Source: Apoda limacodes | Lineage: Eukaryota > Arthropoda > Insecta > Lepidoptera > Limacodidae | Direction: 5' to 3' | Length of the DNA: 64,000 nt | NCBI GenBank assembly: GCA_946406115.1 | Contig: OX291545.1 | Span: 7,764,001 to 7,828,000, forward strand | Part shown: positions 34,965 to 46,991 of the stretch, in pieces | How the letters are laid out: every line of letters starts with the position of its first letter | Numbering within the stretch: the first letter of the stretch is position 1 | Position numbers and translations under genes: made by a program | The notes under the pieces: generated by a model | The model's database searches: none | What the model was told of the DNA's origin: nothing | The model's input: only the letters and a program-made list of their open reading frames with translations

Positions 34965-35190
34965 TGTTTGAACGCGCTAATCTTTAAGTCGGATTTGAAA
35001 AAATATTTTTACATTTAATAGCCTTATCGTGGAGGAAGGTAATTGGCTATATACCATTGCACTGCAACCCTTAGGAGCGGAAAAAAGTGAAAAAAAGTAA
35101 GAAAGTAAGCGAAAACGAAGTCATAACGCGGGCGAGCGATACGACGGAGGGTGTCAGCAACGGCAAGGGCAGAGCTACGTCTGCCAGCGA
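34965..35190 (+). repeat. CGCGCTAATCT repeat family
   Basis: GAACGCGCTAATCTTTAAG, GTCGGATTTGAAAAAATATT, AGGAGCGGAAAAAAGTG and GTCAGCAACGGCAAGGGCAG occur in the same order at 63015-63235. A partial copy lies at 38288-38390. This looks like a dispersed SINE or Helitron-like repeat. The class is not resolved. Confidence 0.65.
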
Positions 35191-35191
35191 C

Positions 35192-35348
35192 CTTATTGGG
35201 AACAGTCTCGAGATATTCGGACTCTGGAATTCGAGGTAAAAATGTATGGAAGTCTGATTAACCTCTCGAAACTCGTGAGTAAAGGTACATGCATACATTT
35301 TTCTCTCGAATTCGTGAGTCCGAATATCTCGAGACTGTTCCCAATAAG
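35192..35348. mobile_element. 157-bp palindromic MITE
   Basis: The left arm runs from CTTATTGGGAACAGTCTCGA and the right arm is its inverse, ending TCCCAATAAG... at 35348. The arms pair for roughly 55-60 bp with a few gaps around a short centre, so single strands would form a long hairpin. A diverged copy lies at 22550-22680. There is no coding capacity. Confidence 0.85.
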
Positions 35349-37055
35349 GCTAGGCCAGCTAGTTGTAAATATTTGTTAAAAGAGTAACTGCTGAGTTACA
35401 CAACACACACAATCATCCGAACCGATGGTAAAATTATAGTTATTTAGTAAAATGTACGACTTATTAATGTACGATTCGTAAGAGTTTTTAAAAACTTACG
35501 TAGGTACTATTTGATTTTGATTTTGGACACTACCTTCTGTCGAAATTCGACTTACACTTGACCGGTTTTTTGTAGAGTGGCTGTTCTGGCCAGTAGGTAC
35601 GCTAGACGTGGCATCACGATTTCATGGACACGGTACTGTGGTAATGACCACCATTATGCAGTTGCGACTAACAACACGAAAAATGGCGGGCAACGACCTG
35701 TGGCGGTTAATTTTTATAGCAGGTTGACATGTGACTATGTATTCAAGTGATCCGTGTTATATAAAAATCGTCAAGAGAGTAGACAACCAAATTTTTTAAT
35801 TCAATTCTTCAATGAAAGTTATCTACTACTTTCATAGGTTCTTAAGCTTTGCTCCCGTTACTTTCATGGTTAGTCCTGTTTCCCACCTTCCAAATCCATT
35901 TTGTTTAATAATGATAAAATTGTTTGAATTTGTTTTTGCTATAAACAAGCGTAGATTACACTTCGACTGTTAATTATGTTGTCTTTAAAGAATGTGGAAA
36001 CCTTCTACAAATTCTGTATATCTAACTTATCGAAAGCAATTTAGAGATAAGAGAGAGACAAGAGGTCAGAGAAAATACCTATACAAATCCACGACCACCG
36101 GCCACTATTTTAAAGTCGTCGGTCCACTGGGCTGGGCTTCCTACGCTTCGCCTTCCTTTCGTCTGCTTCATCAGCCATGAACAGCCCACTTCAGCTTGCT
36201 GATTCTGTGAGATATGACGGTGACTTTAGTCCGGATGTTCCCATTTCGAATTCGATAGCGTAAGCGTTATTGTTTTAGCAGCGTATGTCTTGACAGATAG
36301 TAGGTACGCATTGGTCGAATACTTTCGTCTTTAAACTCTACGGTGCAAGTCAAACAGGATTCTATTATGGGACCAATATTTTTCATTGTCTAATCTCGGT
36401 ACGCAAGGAATATTAAAGTCGATGCAATTTATTTTGTCATTGTGTTATCAGGTAGTATAGGTAGGTATACTTACAAGTGGGAATATGACTGCACTTTATA
36501 CCTGCTTAATTAACGTCATTGACTCCAACACAACAATGTTGAATCACTATCAATGGAATCAATCAAAATTAATGACACATTTTATTGGCGTATGTGAGCA
36601 CCACAATATTCTAATCAGAGTGTATCTAAATCTTTGTTATAAACATGCAGCGATAGAAACTGTTCATGGTACGAGCACTGGATACATCGCGATAAAGCGC
36701 AGTTCTCAACCGTGTAGGTGAACCGCGTAGCAGACTGTTACTTGGAATTGCTCTCGTAATTACGCGGGCTTGTTACGACCCAATAAGACGGACTAATTGA
36801 AACTGCGTCTGCGATTTATGTTGCAAACTGTACAATTATAGTTTTAGTGCACCCATTTCTTGTCAAGATCAAAAATTATGCGGGATTGCTTTGCTTTAGG
36901 CTTGCCTCTGGAACAATTATTTACGAGTACCTACGTTACAATGTTTGCCGTCGCTTATCTTATATACTGTTACGGATGTTTTTATTGCCATCATTTTTAA
37001 CTTGGTAGTAAGACTGCTAGTCTTTTCAGTTCAAGTTTTAGTTAATCCCGTAGTT
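35349..37055. other. Intergenic DNA, no gene seen
   Basis: The ORFs at 35992-36180 and 36485-36721 have no recognisable domain. No splice-consistent exon was found. Confidence 0.4.
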
Positions 37056-37059
37056 AATA

Positions 37060-37345
37060 CAGTAGAATCCCGAGAATTTGACCATCGATTATCAGGACAT
37101 CCAATTATCCTGACTCAGTCGTCACGGCTCTAATTGCTAATTTAAAAATGTTTTGAGACGAACGAGACATTTCACTACGAGTTTATTCCCACCTCCGACC
37201 GTGTTTGTTTGTTCTTGTTTCATTTTCTTGGAAGCGTGCAATTCATTTTACCTTACGTTTTGCGTCTGGTAAAATAGAAAAAAATCTAAAATGTCCAAGC
37301 GAAAAAGAGTAGTGTTGTCACTTAAAAACAAATGCACAGTAATGT
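37060..37345 (+). mobile_element. Tigger/pogo-type DNA transposon, 5' fragment
   Basis: The left end CAGTAGAATCCCGAGAATTT is preceded by TA and followed by TCGATTATCAGGACATCC, the typical look of pogo/Tigger ends. At 37291 an ATG begins MSKRKRVVLSLKNKC, the start of a CENP-B/Tigger helix-turn-helix domain. After about 17 codons the frame is cut by the SINE that starts near 37347. No later part of the transposase was found. Confidence 0.75.
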
Positions 37346-37346
37346 C

Positions 37347-37665
37347 GGTGGTGGCCGAGGGTTTAAATTTCACTTCACGTGGCGAAGGTTCGAACCCCGC
37401 GGATCAATGTGTACCAATGAGGCTTTTCTAAAAAATTTCTTATTAAGTACACTGATTTATTTATTCACACCATTGGCTTTCCGGTACAGGAAAACATCAT
37501 GAGGAAACCTGCATACTGACGTAGAAGAAAAAAAAATCGTATTTGAGGTCCACAATCCGCACTGGGCCCGCGTGTGGACTATGCCCCAAATCACTCGCTT
37601 ATGTGGGTAGGCCGTGGCCCACAACAGTGGAGACGTATGAAGAAGGCTGGCAAGAATACACAAAA
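37347..37665 (+). repeat. tRNA-derived SINE, copy A
   Basis: The head GTGGTGGCCGAGGGTTT resembles a pol III A box, and GGTTCGAACCCC at 37387 is a consensus B box. The body carries GGAAAACATCATGAGGAAAC, CCGCACTGGGCCCGCGTG and TGGACTATG. The same order occurs at 46171-46490. It has inserted into the Tigger fragment. Confidence 0.82.
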
Positions 37666-39520
37666 AAGCGGCCAAGTGCGAGGCGGAGTCGCACATCGAG
37701 ATTGTAATAAAGAAATATTGGTCCCATAATAGAATCCTTTTTGGCGTTGGCATGAATTTGGATAAGAATAAAGTAATGTTCAAATCAACACGTTATGCCA
37801 ATGCCACAATACGTCACCGGTACTTTAATCGAGGTATTTCAAGACTAGTTTAATTTACCTTGGATAGAAAATCCAATTTGGCCGGAACAACTTTAAGATA
37901 GAAGCAAATACAAGGTCCAGGTAGGGTGGGCAGCATTTGGTGCGAGAAAAATAATTATACCACAGTCCAATGTATAGAGTAGGTATCCTTAAAAAACTTT
38001 AAAAAATGTTTTTCTTAATTTTATTACAAAGCTGTATGGCGTTTCGTATAATTTCGGTAAATATCATCAGAATCGAAGGAAATAAACGAATATAACGAAA
38101 ATAGTTTCGTTTTGGACATTTGGATACAGAACCCTAAAAAAAGACGATAATTTAGACTTTTTCTAGCGATTAAGTTTTTTTTACACAAAAGCACAGCATT
38201 AAAAGGGTTGCTTTTGGTATCAAAAGACAAACACGTCAGCTACTCAAGTGCTGTAACTGTAGTAATATAAAAAAGCTAGTGTTTCCAACGCGCTAATCTT
38301 TGAACCTATCGGATTTGGAAATTATTTTTGCATTTGATAGCCCAGTTTTTGAGGTAGGCTTGTAGGCTATATTACTTCACGATGAAATCGCTGGGAATTT
38401 TTTTTTTCAGATTTTTCTACCAAAAATTTTCAATAGGTAGGTACTTCTATCAAAAATTAGGCATTTTTTAAATACTATTTAAAAAAATCAAAGCTTTAGC
38501 CGACGGCTTCGCCCATTAGGAATTTGATCATTGTAAATTACTTTATAAACTGTCTAAATAAGAAGCACTCTATGTTATCCTCTGTCCCTTTAGCCACATT
38601 CAGTCATCAGTGTCCCAAATATCAAGTGTTCGAAGTGACCTAATTTTTGTTTAACCGTTGCCACATGAAGGGCATACATATATTGTCCCGATTTTACTTG
38701 CGGAAAAATCTTTTTTCAGCGTAACACTATATCGGATTATAAATGTATCCAATTTTTCTCCATTCTTCCGGCTACCCAAAAATCACAGGTCTTAGGATTA
38801 CTATAGTTTACAAGCAAAATTTTGTATAAAAAGAAAGCTACTTAGGCCCACAGATGACACTGTTCTTTACAAAATTGATCTTTGTATCTAACCAATCATG
38901 ATGGATAAAAAATTGTGCTAAACCCTCCAGGGCTATAAAACTCAAGTATAACGCGCGTCACGTGAGATAAGACTTCGCACACCACGAGTTTAAAGGTCCC
39001 TTACGCAAAGGCGCGGACAGCGCATGCGCCGTAGTTGCCTCACCTTAATAAACGCATAGCTGTTGTGTACAGCAGCGCAAACTCCCTACTTCTACCGCTT
39101 CCAAGTCTCATCTTACGTGGCGTGCACTATACCTTGACGTTCATTGAGAGTGACGACGCAAAAAATAGTACCTCCCCCGCCATTTCACCCGTGGATAACT
39201 CTGGTTCCCGTGATGACAATGTTATTTTATAGCCTTCTTTGTATCAACAATACCTCTAACCGAAAACCAAGTCACCCATTTGCTGCGTTCCGGCGTAAAG
39301 GTATTGTATCCTATAATACCACCCACGGAAAAACTATTCCCGTGGAAACTAACGCTCGATAAGTTGCTATAAATAGAAAACTAAACGAAACATTTTAATT
39401 TCAGGGTTCCGTAGCGGCGCAACTATGGACCCTAGAAAAAGTGTCTGCTACAAGTATTGCTCGTAGATAAAAATGTTTTCCCGTCACTTGAATATGATAT
39501 TCTTGGTCTGAAGTTATCAA
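37666..39520. other. Intergenic DNA with SINE fragments, downstream of the Sp gene
   Basis: A GCGGCCAAGTGCGAGGCGGA fragment lies at 37670, a CGCGCTAATCTTTG repeat fragment at 38288-38390 and a GGGTTCCGTAGCGGCGCAAC fragment at about 39405. No gene is supported. Confidence 0.45.
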
Positions 39521-39529
39521 ACACACTTT

Positions 39530-41498
39530 AGTATGAAAAATATTTTTATTCAACTGAATTAACAAATAAATTATTTACAGTTAAATTATTTTACACTGTA
39601 CATAGCAATATTACTAATAATCTCCAAAATATACCATGTACAAAGAAAAAAGGACATCAGGAAATGAGATTTTTTTGGTTTGTTTTTTTTTGATGTAGTG
39701 CCAAAATCTATGTTGTTGACATTTTGCTCTTTCAATCATGACCCGTGAGCAAATTAGCAACCAATACTAAATGTTTGCCTTGCTTCCTCCTTTATATTTT
39801 TAAACACACACAAACTACATAATCACTGGCACTTCTACACAAGTAAATATTCTCTTACAATATAATCCAGGATTGGACTTTAGGCGGTACACTTATTTCA
39901 TCAACATATATGACAAAGCGTGATTAGGGGAATCCATTATTCTTTTCCGAGGGAAATTCGTTTACAGTTTCAGGAAAATTTAATACACAGAAAAAGACTA
40001 GACTCTAATAAAGCGAAATATTTCATTTATTGGTTTAATTAAAAAGGAGATTACAACTCTTTTAATTTGGGAGGGTCGTGAAACCCCCAAAACCTATGAT
40101 ATCACTATGTAACAAAGCACAACCAAATGGATGGAGAGTAAGAGATCGTGCGCCTGCAATACCAAGTTCACTTTTTAACAGAAATATACATTTTGCATCG
40201 CAATGTTAGAACCATAACCGGATACGACCATAGACTAGAAAGAAGCTGATGTTTCAATATCTTAAAATAAATTATATTTTCTGCTGAGGGGGAAGGTCGG
40301 AAATTTGATCCCATGCATTATATCTCAAACACGATATCTACGTTAGGAGTGTTAAATAAACGCAGGTTTCTATTCTTATGCAATAATCAATAGCGTAATT
40401 GGTATACTCGAGTGAGTATATGAAGTAAAACTGGCGCTCGGCCTCCATTCTATTTCTTCACTTACATCTTAAATAATATTCCTGTAACCATATTTTACAG
40501 TACATTTAATTTAAGAAACAAAAGCACAGGTTTTCTTTTTAACTCAAGTTATATATATGTATATCATTTACAGACTTTTTACAAATATTTACAATTCTAG
40601 ATCCTACTTGTCAAAATATAAAATGTATCACAAATTGCCGTTTAATAAAATAAAATCAGTACCGGATATAAACAGAACATATTTTTACAAATCTAACTGA
40701 ATAGCATAATTCTAAAATAAATGTACCTCTGCCGCGTTGAAGGCGGTTTATATTATAGATAAAAATACTTCGTAGATAATCCATGATTAGATACTTATTT
40801 TAAAATACATATTGAATATATTGATTTTTTAATGAAAAAGATTATCTAGCTATTTTTTGTGATGTGCCTGACGAAATAACTTTGAAATCACAACACAACC
40901 AAAACCAAGCAACATCATCTAATTAGAATTGTTCCCATAAAATACTACATTCAACTGACTTTAGTATCTTTCTTAATATCACTTTAACATTAAAATTATA
41001 CTTCACTAGTTTCATTCAACCATTCTCTACAACCACATTTTGCGCATAAACTTCATGTAGTAAAATTCTGAAAACTCATAAGCCTTGGCTTCTGTTCGCA
41101 GATGGCTTAATTCAGCTTTTTCAAACATTTGAACAATTTTCTTCAGTTTTAGTATCAATTGTTTTTTTAATTACATATATATATATATATATATACTGCA
41201 AACCCGGTCAGCAGTCCTAGGTGTAACGTAGTTTTCATTACATTATTAAATGTATAACATGTATTTAAAAATTACATTTTACCATGATGTGTTAAAACAC
41301 TTCGTTTTTGAATAATTAATAAGTGGCATTTGATATTTGCAGTAGGAAATCAACCAAGAAATAACTATGAACGGCAAAAAATGTTTGAAAATGCAGAGTT
41401 GAACCAAACACAAACTGGACTCCTTAAATTCTTCTTATTTAAACACTATTCACAGAGACGTAGCGACGAATAGTACCAGACTACCCGTCGCTCTCCTC
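39530..41498 (-). other. Spps: Probable 3' UTR of the Sp-family gene
   Basis: About 1.95 kb of AT-rich sequence lies downstream of the stop codon. It is free of the recognisable transposon fragments that are frequent on either side. A polyadenylation hexamer AATAAA lies on the minus strand at 39550-39545, so cleavage near 39.53 kb is plausible. A (TA)n run sits at 41176-41196. The extent is inferred, not shown. Confidence 0.5.
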
Positions 41499-41669
41499 CT
41501 AGCTATCAATATGCTCCATATGGTCAATTTTGCCCGAAGGCCTTATCATCACTATTTTGTCTTCACTGTCCGCTTCATTGGGAATGGTTTCAATTGTTAA
41601 CATCATCTTATCATCGCAACTGTCATCACCCGAGTCTGAATACATCGACTGAGTGGATGTAGCTACCTC
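41499..41669 (-). CDS. Spps: Sp-family factor, last coding exon
   Basis: The acceptor TTCTTTTACAG lies just upstream (minus strand) and the exon opens in phase 0, matching the phase-0 donor of the preceding exon. It encodes 56 residues and a TAG stop (41501-41499): EVATSTQSMYSDSGDDSCDD, then MMLTIETIPNEADSEDK and a tail ending HMEHIDS. The segment is acidic and Ser-rich, as in the region behind the fingers of Sp3/Sp4-type proteins. It has no domain of its own. Confidence 0.85.
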   Translation of the reverse strand, partial: EVATSTQSMYSDSGDDSCDDKMMLTIETIPNEADSEDKIVMIRPSGKIDHMEHIDS

Positions 41670-42133
41670 CTGTAAAAGAAAAAACTGGTTAACAGTGAGT
41701 CAGACTCACGCATCAAGGGTTCCGTACTTAGGCTTTTCAAGTTTTTTTTATTTCCTTAAAAATCATTGAATTTCAAAACTTAATTTTAATTTTTTCCCAA
41801 TTTTTTTAACTCCAACTACTAAAAATTACCTTATTTTTAGTAGTTTTTTATAAGTCCAAAACTAGGTCAAATGATAATAAAAAAAATCTTAAAATTTGCA
41901 AACAGCGTGATTGATAGATAGAGCAAGCATGCTCTACAATCCTACTAAACCTCTAGTCAATAGCCTTTGTAATGCCTGAGAAACACAGCCATGACATACC
42001 AACAGAAATGAGCAAGCCACAAAAGTAATTTAAAAAAAAATCTTTTCAAAATTAGATAATAAAAAGGTGTCAAATTTTTTTTATTCTTTTGAACATAAAA
42101 ATCAATAATTGAATATTATACCGTATTATATAC

Positions 42134-42278
42134 CGTAATTCTGTTTTTCGTATGTATCCGCACGTGTTTCGCGAGGTGGTCGGACCGCATAAACCGTTTA
42201 CTGCACTCCGGACACTCGAACCGCTTCTCCCCCGTGTGCGTGCGTCTGTGCCGCTGCAACTCGTCCGATCTTGTAAAC
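42134..42278 (-). CDS. Spps: Sp-family factor, exon with second half of finger 2 and finger 3
   Basis: The acceptor is ...AATTTTAG and the donor is GTATAT. The exon supplies the last base of the split Arg codon, then [14 protein letters not shown] (end of finger 2), the linker [28 protein letters not shown] (finger 3, C-x2-C...H-x3-H) and TKNRIT. Base-contact residues R-E-R in finger 2 and R-H-K in finger 3 match those of Sp1-type proteins, so GC-box binding is expected. Sequence past the donor soon reaches a stop. Confidence 0.95.
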
Positions 42279-43474
42279 CTAAAATTACAAACTATGGGTG
42301 ACTTAATGGAACACACTAAACACATAATCTATTTAGAAAACTGCACCAATTGAAACAAAATAAAATTTTAAATACAAAAATAAGTAAGTTTTCCCGAAAA
42401 TTCTCGCTCCCACAGGAACAACTATAACCTGCTATATATATAAACTAACTATACCGAATTTCTACCTAGACGAACTATATCTGCTATAGATATATATATA
42501 TTGTTTGCTATAGCAAAGTTTCGTGCTATAATTAAGGGGTTGCCAAAGAAATGCCAAGCTAATAACAGAGTTCAGCGTAGACAGGGCAACGGGCAAAAGC
42601 TAGTATACAATACATATTAAATAAAAGATGTACATTTTACAACACTTATTATTATTATTTACATGTAGTTAACGAAATTATACAACATTGTATATGCCGC
42701 GGCACATAAGTCTAGCGGTGAGCGAAACTTGGAGGGGATGTTTGCGCATGAGTACTGTCGCGCACTCAATAGTTAGTTATTTATGATAGCTGATATTTTT
42801 GTTATAATCTTTTATATATCAATTGTAAAAACATATTAAACATTAGGCTAGATCGCGTAAATACGGAGTTTTGTGCAAATTTTATAACACAATTAAAATA
42901 AGCATCTGATGGATTGTAGAAAATATATAAGTTGTAAAGCTTGCTATTGTATAGTGCATATCTTTATTAAGTTTTATTTATTGTTTCCGAGTAAAAAAAA
43001 TCTGGAAGTAATTATTGTTTCAACAACTGTGCAAATTTTGCAAAGTTGCAAGTATATAATTGCATTGAATTGTTATAAAAGTTAGTCAAATCTTTAAAAT
43101 TTGTTATACCTCAAACTCTAAGTATAAATTAATTGAACATGACTTCAAAGCAGTAAAAACGTTAATTTCTATACAAAATATGAAGTGATTTTAATTTGAA
43201 TTACAAGATGTATGTCAAAAATACATCTGATCGTAATGTATTTAAAATGTTCTGATATAATAATTTTTCAGATTCTTAGAACTCACGATAAAAAAAGTAG
43301 TAAAAGGAAGACAGCACACAACATTTTACTTTGAAAGATAATAATTTGTATAGTGTGCACGCGAGAGACAAGTTATATGAAAACCCTAAATGATTTTTAA
43401 CACCTATTTGGTCGATAAGCCCCGCAATAGGGTAACAAAAATATTTCACAGTTCGATTTAGAATCGGTGCGAAT
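42279..43474. other. Spps: Sp intron, first part, no gene seen
   Basis: AT-rich intron sequence with a (TA)n-like stretch near 42490. No recognisable element lies before the hAT-like transposon that starts at 43475. Confidence 0.5.
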
Positions 43475-45453
43475 TAGAGATTGCAACCCGGTATGTTTTT
43501 CAACCCGGCCGGTTCCGGTAACATTCGCCGAAACCTTTTAAAATATTTTATGAAAATTTGCTTTAAGTAAATGGAGGAAAAATACAATGATTCAAGGTTA
43601 CGGAATAATATTTATTTTAAGCCAGCAAAGCAACAATAATCAGTTTTAATCAGTCTCAAAATCACGAGTTTTTATTACAGAATTAGTTAGTTTCACTTAT
43701 GAACGGAATAGTAACATTAATGTTACTAATTAAGTTTAAGCAAGCATTGGTATACAGTAATTAAGTTTAGGATAGAAATGATCTTCCACGCGCTAATGAA
43801 ATGCTTGGATTTAGAAGATTTCGAGAAAAGTTTGGAAAGTAGTCAGATTATTTAAGAAGTCGCCCGCAATTTCATTACTAATACTATACAGAGTAAAGAG
43901 AAAGACCTGTTTGCTTGAAGTTATATACTAATACTAATGTAACTATTTGAAAACATAGTATAAGAATAGGACAACCTAATGTACTAAACTTGTCTTATCA
44001 ACTTAGATAGATAAACTTTGGTAGCTTTAGTAAAACAAAACAAATTCTTAAGAGCAATAACAAAATTCTTTTCATAATAACAATAACTTTAGATATTATG
44101 ACTATTGAGTGTTAATATACTTAACTATAATTGAGCAAATAGCAAAATCTTAGAACTACTGGCTGGGCTGCAATGTAACTGTAACTGGAAACAATCGAAC
44201 TTTTATATGCATACCATGCTTGCCATGCCAATTTTCTACAAGTTGGGGCTTCCGTGCCGCAGTTTTCGTACCTACGTTCTTCGTTCGTTCGTGGATGTCT
44301 AAGGCCGACTTGCGGAAGATTCAGGGTTAAATAAATAACTAGCTAAATAACTAAACCTGGGTCAAATGTATAACTAGATAACTCGTCAACTGTCTTGCAG
44401 AAGCAGAAAGTAAACTATTCCTCAGAAGTGACAACATAATAAAAATAAATGTGCATCCTGTTATAAACCGCCTAAATAAGAAATTCCTGCATAAGTATAT
44501 ATGGGTCTCGCTCTCTATTGTTAGAAACAATAAATCTATCTCTTTTTACAATCTCTGTTATTCTTCTACAATGAACTTTCAAAGATAATACTTTTTTATG
44601 TCGTCCTTCGACTCCTTCGTGATGCCATGCAGCCGATGGCCAGATGTTTATGAATGATGTTTTAGGAATGAAAGATGCTTTTAAAAATTGTGTTATTCCA
44701 TGTTTTGCATTATACGCGTACGTAGGTACTCAGTCTGTCGGTTTATTCACTACATATTTATTTCATTTGAATTGTACTAGTAGAAAGTGTAAAAATGGAC
44801 CTACTAAAGATATTTCGTTGTCTTAACGCGTTCTTGCTCCATTTTTTTCTACGGTGGATTCTTTGCCTATGTCTATGTGTTGAATATAGAAAAAAAATCG
44901 AGGAACCTTGAATGCCTGCAGGAAGCAGAAGCAAAAACAATGAACCTCGGAATCAAGTGTATATACCTATAATTATTATCTGAGAATAGTGAGTAAAAGT
45001 TTTGTTTTCTCATACTTTTAAAATACCTAAACACTTTGTTCTTGCACAGTCCTATTAAAATGGTTCTAGTAAATATCTTCGTCAGAAAATTAAATGTTAT
45101 TTACCTACTTACCTATTTATAGTTATAGGTAAATGTTATTTACCTACTTACCTATTTATAGTTATAGGTACCTACTCATAGTCGAAAAATAATATAAATT
45201 TAAGCAGAAAATCGATATCAAAACGAATTTAACTTAAAAATGTTGGCGCAATATAGCGGGGTTAGCGACTTAACACTCCGATGGATGCGGGTTAAATTTT
45301 TAATATTTAACTCAGCAGTGACCCGGGTTAAGTAGTAGCGCAAGACAAATATGACTTTGACTCAGGTTAACTTTATAACTTGACAAAAATGGCGCTAACC
45401 CTGAGGAGCGCAAGTGGCCCTAAAAGGGCACCGGGCCCGGTTTGCAATCTCTA
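43475..45453. mobile_element. hAT-like non-autonomous transposon in the Sp zinc-finger intron
   Basis: The left end TAGAGATTGCAACCCGG and the inverse of the right end (TAGAGATTGCAAACCGGG) are nearly identical. The element is flanked by a perfect 8-bp direct repeat GTGCGAAT (43467-43474 and 45454-45461), the length made by hAT transposases. It is 1,979 bp long. I found no transposase frame inside, only small chance ORFs, so it would depend on a partner. It carries a 39-bp tandem duplication at 45092-45169 and a CGGGTTAA-type motif set near its right end. Confidence 0.92.
45092..45169. repeat. Perfect 39-bp tandem duplication
   Basis: A 39-bp unit beginning AAATGTTATTTACCTACTTA occurs twice back to back with no difference (45092-45130 and 45131-45169). 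It lies inside the hAT-like element. Confidence 0.97.
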
Positions 45454-45604
45454 GTGCGAATATGACGGAAATATAATATAACGTCTTAACTAATGAACCG
45501 ACGGACGAGGCAAAACTATATTTTTTTATTCTATATGCTATGGATATCAGCCTCTAAATAAACAACTGTTGCAAGGTTTTATGTAATCACAAAATTATAT
45601 ATAG

Positions 45605-45736
45605 TGCAACAAACTTTTCTAGCCTTCTGACATTGGGTGTTTTGTCGCTAGTGTTGTAAGTTCACACCATTTCAATATAGCAACTGTAGTGATATGTGAT
45701 TATTGTCCGCGCGCTAAGTCGGAAAAGCTTGTTGCA
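45605..45736. mobile_element. Short inverted-repeat element (MITE), copy B
   Basis: The ends TGCAACAAACTTTTCTAGC and the inverse of GGAAAAGCTTGTTGCA match with one change. The middle (TAAGTTCACACCATTTCAAT) is shared with copy A at 9297-9420. It lies in the same Sp intron, about 150 bp from the hAT-like element. Confidence 0.75.
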
Positions 45737-46170
45737 TTATATTATGTTTATAAGTTGTTTCATTCAGTTGATTTTTTACCTAATTAAAATTTTATCTCTT
45801 TGTAAATTGAAACGAAATCTGTAACATTTTTTCTGGTCTGTCTAAATAATAATAATATTATGGAAAACACAGTACAATACACAATAATAAAAAAATATTA
45901 ATACTACAATAACTATTAAATACTACAAACTCTGGCTTGATAATTTTATACGAAAGAATTTACAGTAAACAGATTGATGAAGTCTATAACGCGTCATTAC
46001 TAGAGGTCATAAAACCGGAGGCATGTTAAAATATCGGTCTTACGATTTTATTACAGTAGATCAGTTTCAGTTTCTTTGTGAATTTGGTCATGCGCACTAA
46101 AACTCACCAAAGTTTCAGGGCACTAAGATAAATATTGTAGAAACAAACAAAAAAATACATTTTAAAGAGT

Positions 46171-46490
46171 TAGTAGTGGCAGAGCGGTTTAAATTTCACT
46201 TCCGGTCCCAAGTGGCTTCGAGGTTTCGAGGTTCGAACTGCGGGGTCGGCGTGAACCAAGGAGTCTTTTCTTAATTTCTCATGTACGCTAATTTATTTAT
46301 TCACCCCACTGGCTTTTAGGTGAAGGAAAACATCATGAGGAAACCTGCATAGGTCAAGAAAAAAAAAGACGTATGTAAAGTCTACTATCCGCACTGGGCC
46401 CGCGTGTGGACTATGGCCCAAATCACCCTCGCTTATGAGGGAAGGCCGAGCCCTAATAGTGGGGACGTATGAAGGCTGGTGAGACCTTGT
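46171..46490 (+). repeat. tRNA-derived SINE, copy B, in the Sp intron
   Basis: The body is the same as copy A at 37347: GGTTCGAACTGCGG (B box) near 46230, GGAAAACATCATGAGGAAAC and CCGCACTGGGCCCGCGTG. The head GTGGCAGAGCGGTTTAAAT looks like a pol III A box. It lies antisense to the Sp gene. Confidence 0.82.
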
Positions 46491-46844
46491 AGAAAAAATT
46501 TAGAATGTAATGTATGATATAATAAAATGCGATTTTTACAAATCTAAAACATAATAAATCATGCAAAATAAAAAGAAAAATGTGTGTAAACCTTTTTTTG
46601 CAATTTCGGTAAAACCAGTTTTGTGACCCCTAGTGATAATGATAAGGTAGTACACCCCTCGTACCCCGCGCACCTGCATCAGACATCTAAAAAATGAATT
46701 CTGCGCATTCAAGGTCATCGCTAGACTTACGTGCCGGCATGTATAGCTTTACCGCTATTCTTAAAGCTATATCTAAGTCAAATGACGCTGTATTCTATAT
46801 TATAAACCAAGCTACCATTAGATAGATAGTATGTGTTAAGTCAC

Positions 46845-46991
46845 CTCTTCCCGCAAAAGAGCCAATTGCAGAGGAATGGTCGTTCGCCGGTGTGCCAGCG
46901 GAGATGGGCTCGCAAGTGAGACGTCTTGCCATACACCTTGTTACACCCTGCTATGTGGCACACGTGCTGCTTCTTGCGGTCCACCACACGA
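46845..46991 (-). CDS. Spps: Sp-family factor, exon with finger 1 and first half of finger 2
   Basis: The acceptor is ...TGTATTTGCAG and the donor AG|GTGACT splits an Arg codon. The translation is [18 protein letters not shown], then [15 protein letters not shown] (finger 1: C-x4-C-x12-H-x3-H), the linker TGERPFL and CNWLFCGKR (start of finger 2). KTSHLRA carries the K-H-A contacts of Sp finger 1. The split of finger 2 after CGKR sits, as I recall, where other Sp genes also have an intron. Confidence 0.96.

Noticed and set aside
37347..37420. tRNA gene (A- and B-box-like sequence)
   Set aside because: The sequence does not fold into a full cloverleaf in my reading, and the same head and body recur at 46.2 kb, so it is a tRNA-derived SINE.
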